Positions 59,501 through 64,000 of a stretch of DNA of 64,000 bases are shown here, piece by piece. Every line of letters starts with the position of its first letter. Position 1 is the first letter of the stretch. Below the pieces are notes generated by a model. It made no database searches. It saw only the letters and a program-made list of their open reading frames with translations, and was not told the DNA's origin. The position numbers and the translations under genes were made by a program. Origin of the DNA: Halobacillus andaensis (GTDB lineage: Bacteria > Bacillota > Bacilli > Bacillales > Halobacillaceae); assembly GCF_014636475.1 (NCBI RefSeq), contig NZ_BMEL01000002.1, positions 558,001 to 622,000 on the forward strand, written 5' to 3'.

Positions 59501-62500
59501 ATGGAAAAGCCAAATGTCTATCAGTCAAAGCACCCGATTCGCTTTGTGACGGCATCAAGCTTATTTGACGGACACGATGCTTCGATTAATATTATGCGCC
59601 GCATTCTTCAATTTACTGGAGCAGAAGTGATCCACCTTGGACACAACCGCTCCGTGGAAGAAGTGGTGAACGCAGCCATTCAGGAAGATGTGCAGGGGAT
59701 CGCCATTTCTTCCTACCAGGGCGGGCACGTCGAATATTTTAAATACATGGTCGACCTGCTTCGTGAAAAAGGAGCAGGACATATTCGTGTCTACGGAGGG
59801 GGAGGCGGTGTCATTATCCCTCGTGAAATTAAAGAACTTCACGACTACGGGGTCGCCCGCGTCTTTTCTCCAGAGGATGGACGTGAACACGGATTACAAG
59901 GCATGATCAACGTAATGATGGAAGAATGCGATTTTCTTCCGCCGTTAAACAATATAGAAGAAGCCGTTTCGGATTTAACAAAAGGGGATCATCAATCGAT
60001 TGCCCGGTTCATTACGTATGTTGAGAATACGCCGAAGGAAGAGCGGGAAGCTGTCGCCACTTTTGAAAGCGTTGTCGAACAATCGGTCGAACGAAAAATA
60101 CCTGTACTCGGGATTACTGGAACGGGCGGCGCCGGTAAAAGCTCGTTAACGGATGAGCTGATTCGCCGGTTTGTGAACGAAATTCCTGAGAAGAAAATCG
60201 GTATCCTATCCGTGGATCCGACGAAAAAGAAAACGGGCGGGGCGCTGCTTGGCGACCGTATTCGGATGAATGCGATTTTTAACCCGCGCGTTTATATGCG
60301 TTCATTAGCCACGAGGGAAGCACGTTCGGAGCTGTCCTCCGCTGTGGAAGAATCGATTCAAGTCATGAAAGCAGCTGGAATGGACTTTATTATTGTAGAA
60401 ACGAGCGGGATTGGCCAGGGAGACGCTGCGATTACGGACGTCACTGACCTTTCCATGTATGTGATGACGGCTGAGTTTGGAGCACCGTCTCAGCTTGAGA
60501 AGATTGATATGATTGATTTTGCTGACTTTATTGTCATTAATAAATTTGAACAAAAAGGATCAGAAGATGCGTTAAATCAAGTTCGCAAACAGTATGAGCG
60601 CAGCCATATGCTCTTTCACGAGGATACGTCCAAGTTTCCGGTGTACGGAACGATTGCCAGCCAGTTTAACGATCCGGGCACGAACACACTATTTGCCGGC
60701 ATTGTTGATAAGCTGAATGAAGACTATAACTGGCAGGATGGAACAACGCTTGAACGCGTGGATAAAGTTGAGAAACAAAATGTCATCATTCCTAATGAAC
60801 GCAAACAATATTTGCGTGATATTTCATTAGCTGTCCGTGACTATCACAAGCATGCTGATGATCAAGCCGAGCAGGCGCGTAAACTGTACCAATTAAAAGG
60901 TACGGTGGCGTTGTTAGACGATGAGCAGCAAAAAGAAAGCATTCAGCGGTTAATCGAAGACTATGAAGAGAAGCTGGATCGAGAAGCGACGGTGCTTTTA
61001 AATGACTGGGACGATCTACACGAGCGTTACAGCGGGGATACGTACACGTTTAAAGTACGGGATAAAGATATCACGATGGACATTACGACAGAAAGTCTGT
61101 CTGGACTTAAAATTCCTAAGGTTGCGCTTCCTAACTATCACGACTGGGGAGATCGTTTATTGTGGCTGATGCAGGAAAACGTACCCGGCGCGTTTCCATT
61201 TACGACAGGTGTTTTTCCTTTTAAACGAAAGGGAGAGGATCCGAAGCGTCAGTTCGCTGGCGAAGGTACGCCTGAGCGTACAAACCGTCGATTCCACTAT
61301 TTATCCGAAGGTGATGACGCCAAACGTTTAAGCACGGCTTTTGACTCGGTGACGCTTTACGGAGAAGATCCAGATGAACGGCCGGATATTTACGGAAAAG
61401 TCGGCGAAAGCGGCGTAAACATTTGTACGCTGGAAGATATGAAGAAACTGTATTCGGGATTCGATCTGGTGGATCCGACTACTTCCGTTTCCATGACGAT
61501 TAATGGCCCGGCTCCGATTATTTTAGCGATGTTTTTCAATACGGCCATCGATCAGCAGTTAAACAAATTTAAGGAAGACAATGGACGCGAACCAAATGCA
61601 GAAGAAGCGGCTCAAATTAAAGAAGACACGATCAAAGTCGTCCGGGGAACGGTGCAGGCAGATATTTTAAAAGAAGATCAGGGACAGAATACGTGCATCT
61701 TCTCCACTGAATTTGCTCTGCGCATGATGGGTGATATTCAGCAGTACTTTATCGATCATGAAGTGCGTAACTACTATTCCGTCTCGATCTCCGGCTATCA
61801 CATTGCCGAAGCAGGCGCGAACCCGATTACCCAGCTGGCCTTTACGCTGGCGAACGGCTTTACGTATGTGGAGTATTATTTAAGCCGCGGGATGGATATT
61901 AATAAGTTCGCACCAAACTTGTCCTTCTTTTTCTCAAACGGTCTCGATCCTGAATATACTGTACTTGGACGTGTGGCCCGCCGCATTTGGGCGATCGTTA
62001 TGAAAAATAAATACGGAGCGAATGAGCGAAGCCAAAAGCTGAAATATCATATTCAGACGTCAGGGCGTTCCTTGCACGCCCAGGAAATCGATTTTAACGA
62101 CATTCGTACGACACTGCAGGCGCTTATCGCGATACAGGATAATTGTAATTCCCTTCATACCAATTCTTATGATGAAGCGATCACTACGCCGACTCAGGAA
62201 TCGGTGCGCCGCGCCATGGCGATTCAGATGATCATTAGTAAAGAATTCGGATTAACGAAAAACGAGAACTCTTTGCAAGGCTCCTATATTATTCGCGAGC
62301 TCACTGACCTCGTAGAAGAAGCCGTACTTCAAGAGTTCGAACGTATCAACGATCGCGGCGGCGTATTAGGCGCGATGGAACGCCAATACCAGCGTGGGAA
62401 GATTCAAGAGGAATCCTTATATTACGAGGGTAAGAAGCATTCCGGAGAACTGCCGATTATCGGAGTCAATACGTACTTGAATCCGAACCCGCCATCTGAA

Positions 62501-62749
62501 GAGGAGATCGACTCGATGGAGCTTGCCCGCGCTTCTAAAGAAGAGAAAGAGCATCAAATCACGGAGCTGCGCAGCTTCCAGCGTACGCATGAAACAGAGG
62601 CCGATGACGCACTGAAACGACTGCAGCAAGTCGCAAGCGGCGGTGGAAACATTTTTGCCGAATTAATGGAAACGGTAAAAGTAGCCAGCCTCGGTCAGAT
62701 TACGAACGCTTTATATGAAGTAGGCGGCCAATACCGCCGTAATATGTAA
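59501..62749 (+). CDS. icmF: Fused isobutyryl-CoA mutase IcmF (B12-dependent, with G-protein domain)
   Basis: 1082 residues, the full IcmF fusion. Residues about 10-150 form the B12 domain ([15 protein letters not shown], His25 cobalt ligand; [13 protein letters not shown]). About 195-410 is the MeaI-type G domain ([60 protein letters not shown]). From about 540 on is the TIM-barrel mutase ([80 protein letters not shown]-like end). It interconverts isobutyryl- and n-butyryl-CoA; some members take pivalyl- or isovaleryl-CoA. AGGGGAGG precedes the ATG. Last gene of the operon. Confidence 0.97.
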   Translation: MEKPNVYQSKHPIRFVTASSLFDGHDASINIMRRILQFTGAEVIHLGHNRSVEEVVNAAIQEDVQGIAISSYQGGHVEYFKYMVDLLREKGAGHIRVYGGGGGVIIPREIKELHDYGVARVFSPEDGREHGLQGMINVMMEECDFLPPLNNIEEAVSDLTKGDHQSIARFITYVENTPKEEREAVATFESVVEQSVERKIPVLGITGTGGAGKSSLTDELIRRFVNEIPEKKIGILSVDPTKKKTGGALLGDRIRMNAIFNPRVYMRSLATREARSELSSAVEESIQVMKAAGMDFIIVETSGIGQGDAAITDVTDLSMYVMTAEFGAPSQLEKIDMIDFADFIVINKFEQKGSEDALNQVRKQYERSHMLFHEDTSKFPVYGTIASQFNDPGTNTLFAGIVDKLNEDYNWQDGTTLERVDKVEKQNVIIPNERKQYLRDISLAVRDYHKHADDQAEQARKLYQLKGTVALLDDEQQKESIQRLIEDYEEKLDREATVLLNDWDDLHERYSGDTYTFKVRDKDITMDITTESLSGLKIPKVALPNYHDWGDRLLWLMQENVPGAFPFTTGVFPFKRKGEDPKRQFAGEGTPERTNRRFHYLSEGDDAKRLSTAFDSVTLYGEDPDERPDIYGKVGESGVNICTLEDMKKLYSGFDLVDPTTSVSMTINGPAPIILAMFFNTAIDQQLNKFKEDNGREPNAEEAAQIKEDTIKVVRGTVQADILKEDQGQNTCIFSTEFALRMMGDIQQYFIDHEVRNYYSVSISGYHIAEAGANPITQLAFTLANGFTYVEYYLSRGMDINKFAPNLSFFFSNGLDPEYTVLGRVARRIWAIVMKNKYGANERSQKLKYHIQTSGRSLHAQEIDFNDIRTTLQALIAIQDNCNSLHTNSYDEAITTPTQESVRRAMAIQMIISKEFGLTKNENSLQGSYIIRELTDLVEEAVLQEFERINDRGGVLGAMERQYQRGKIQEESLYYEGKKHSGELPIIGVNTYLNPNPPSEEEIDSMELARASKEEKEHQITELRSFQRTHETEADDALKRLQQVASGGGNIFAELMETVKVASLGQITNALYEVGGQYRRNM

Positions 62750-63473
62750 GCTTTGCCACGCTATACTGTATGGGCAGCGTATAAGGGTGTAGAGAAAGCC
62801 TCGGTAGCTACAGTAGAGAAACCTTAGCTTTTTCTTTTACCTTGACCGTGTGAAACTTCCTTGCAGGAGAAAGAGGAAAGGGTTTTAGGAAACGACTCCC
62901 TTTCCGTGGGCGAATGGTGTGCCTCCTCAGGCTAACGCCTTCCGGGGTCACACCTTATTCGTCTCTTCCACAGGAGTCTCGCCGTTTCCTAAAACCCTTT
63001 AACGAAAATAAAGCTGTGCACTTATGGAAATAGATCTTGTAGCAGGGCATTCATTCTAGGATAGTTCCGAAAGCCTCTTTTAATAAAAGGAACGGAAAAA
63101 GTGACGACTCCTGCGGGACGAGCAGACAGGAGAGACCCCGGAGGTCACAGACCGAGGAGGCTTTCCGTCCTGCCCCGCGGAAAGCGGCACTTTTTCCTGT
63201 TCCTTTTCTCCTGACCATCTATGTAAGCTGATATAGTATATTTAGAGGGATCTCTTCTAGCTAATGTGAGCTAGATGGGGAAAGTCTTCTTCTGTTTTAA
63301 GGGACTACCAGGACTGAGGCCTCTTTCACTCCTGCGGAAGAACGAGTGAGCCGAGATCACCGAGAGTGGGTTTCGCGAGGAAGCTCGGGCGCTCGTCCGC
63401 GGAAATGGTGGATCCTTCACCTATGGAAGCTTTGGGAATCATTTTCTTTCCAAGGATAGAAGAAAATAGATGT
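62750..63473. repeat. Non-coding mosaic of intergenic repeats, 720 bp
   Basis: Nothing protein-coding is supported. Element A, 62877-63000, has perfect 18-bp ends (AAAGGGTTTTAGGAAACG against CGTTTCCTAAAACCCTTT). Element B, 63085-63207, has ends AAAAGGAACGGAAAAAGTG against CACTTTTTCCTGTTCCTTTT. Element C, about 63300-63440, is a more diverged relative (CACTCCTGCGGAAGAACGAG, CCGCGGAAATGG). A and B share the GACTCC / GGAGTC core in opposite orientation. Confidence 0.75.
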
Positions 63474-63477
63474 AAAA

Positions 63478-63507
63478 AAACGAGCCTCCCAAAAAGGAAG
63501 CTCGTTT
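63478..63507 (-). terminator. Terminator of the gene at 63514
   Basis: AAACGAGCCTCC against GGAAGCTCGTTT (one G-U); in the minus direction followed by T7. Confidence 0.85.
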
Positions 63508-63513
63508 CTTCTA

Positions 63514-63837
63514 TTAATGCCCGCCGCCAACAGAATCATCGTCGTGCGCTTGATTAATATCTACCATATACGGTTGTTTTTGACCGTACCACTCATAAGT
63601 GACTTCGTAATCCTCATCTTCTTCAAGAACCATCCACAGGCTCTCGTCTTCAACGACAATCTCCTCGCCGTCGATCGTCACATAGTAACCATCATCATCG
63701 TGGCTTTTCTCTTCAAGTGTCGCTTCGGTTACATGCTCTTCGTAGATATAACCAAAGCTCATGTAAAGCCAAATACCAACAGCAACGAGTAGAATAATGG
63801 CAACAATCCAATTAAATGGGTGTACTTTTTTAAGCAT
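63514..63837 (-). CDS. Small membrane-anchored acidic protein, unknown function
   Basis: 107 residues. One helix near the N-terminus (FNWIVAIILLVAVGIWLYMSF) is followed by a very acidic outside domain (EEKSHDDDGYYVTIDGEEIVVEDESLW, quoted parts: DDDGYYVTIDGEEIVVED) ending AHDDDSVGGGH. I do not recognise the family. AAGGAGAG lies seven bases before the ATG at 63837, which I prefer to the in-frame ATG at 63861. It has its own terminator and stands alone in the window. Confidence 0.75.
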   Translation of the reverse strand: MLKKVHPFNWIVAIILLVAVGIWLYMSFGYIYEEHVTEATLEEKSHDDDGYYVTIDGEEIVVEDESLWMVLEEDEDYEVTYEWYGQKQPYMVDINQAHDDDSVGGGH

Positions 63838-64000
63838 GATTTGACTCTCCTTTATGCTCAATCTGCTCTTATTTTACGCTAAAATTGTACCACCACCAAA
63901 TAAGATCGTCTATTCCATATAGAAAGATTGATTTTTGTTAAAGCTAACCATATAATGAGGGGTATGATTATATGTCATTCGTATGCCTGTATGCTTGCAT

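Overview
The window is a gene-dense piece of chromosome from a low-GC, spore-forming member of the Bacillaceae. Gene content, strong AGGAGG-type ribosome sites, intrinsic terminators and the cwlJ-gerQ spore pair all point there. The B. subtilis-like ywd/ywf/ywg/ywh/ywi/ywj gene order from about 33 to 53 kb, the rather acidic proteins, and the abundance of GGTACC-type and GACTCCTGCGGG-type intergenic repeats recall moderately halophilic genera such as Halobacillus, Virgibacillus or Pontibacillus; the genus is an inference. I see no prophage, insertion sequence with a transposase, CRISPR array, rRNA or tRNA.

Layout. 0-5 kb: truncated MFS transporter, AI-2E-family permease, peptidase T, a Mn2+ (yybP-ykoY) riboswitch in front of a TerC-family metal exporter, and two small stress or housekeeping genes. 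5-9.3 kb: an alpha-glucoside operon on the minus strand (PTS EIIBC, MapP-like EEP phosphatase, GH13 glucosidase) behind a catabolite-type operator. 9.6-15.2 kb: an SOS-controlled Y-family polymerase, a small HTH regulator, and an FMN riboswitch driving ribD-ribE-ribBA-ribH. 15.3-32.4 kb: mixed accessory genes (photolyase, M29 aminopeptidase, acyltransferase, DJ-1 protein, YjiH, fructosamine kinase, two GNATs, secreted zincin protease, UbiB-like kinase with a phasin-like partner, NSS transporter). 32.7-41.7 kb: ywdI-ywdK-gerQ-cwlJ, hemQ, pta, lipL, ywfO, ywgA, tautomerase, ywhD. 41.9-49.2 kb: an SOS-boxed YolD gene, class A PBP, speE-speB, ywiB-argS. 49.6-53.3 kb: XapX protein, cardiolipin synthase, and fadF behind a FadR-type operator. 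53.5-62.7 kb: one 9.2-kb operon (thiolase, 3-hydroxybutyryl-CoA dehydrogenase, two acyl-CoA dehydrogenases, MeaB, TetR, IcmF) for acyl-CoA oxidation and B12-dependent acyl-CoA isomerisation. The last 1.2 kb is a mosaic of intergenic repeats and one small membrane protein.

The non-coding DNA is the most unusual part. It holds two tandem terminators after the Mn2+ riboswitch, a six-unit GCCGCG array with an exact 20-bp period between fadF and the thiolase operon, several families of interspersed inverted-repeat elements whose arms differ between copies but stay self-complementary, and a terminator-like hairpin that contains the ribosome site of the DJ-1 gene. Start codons were re-chosen where an upstream in-frame start lacked a ribosome site; those decisions are given in the entries.
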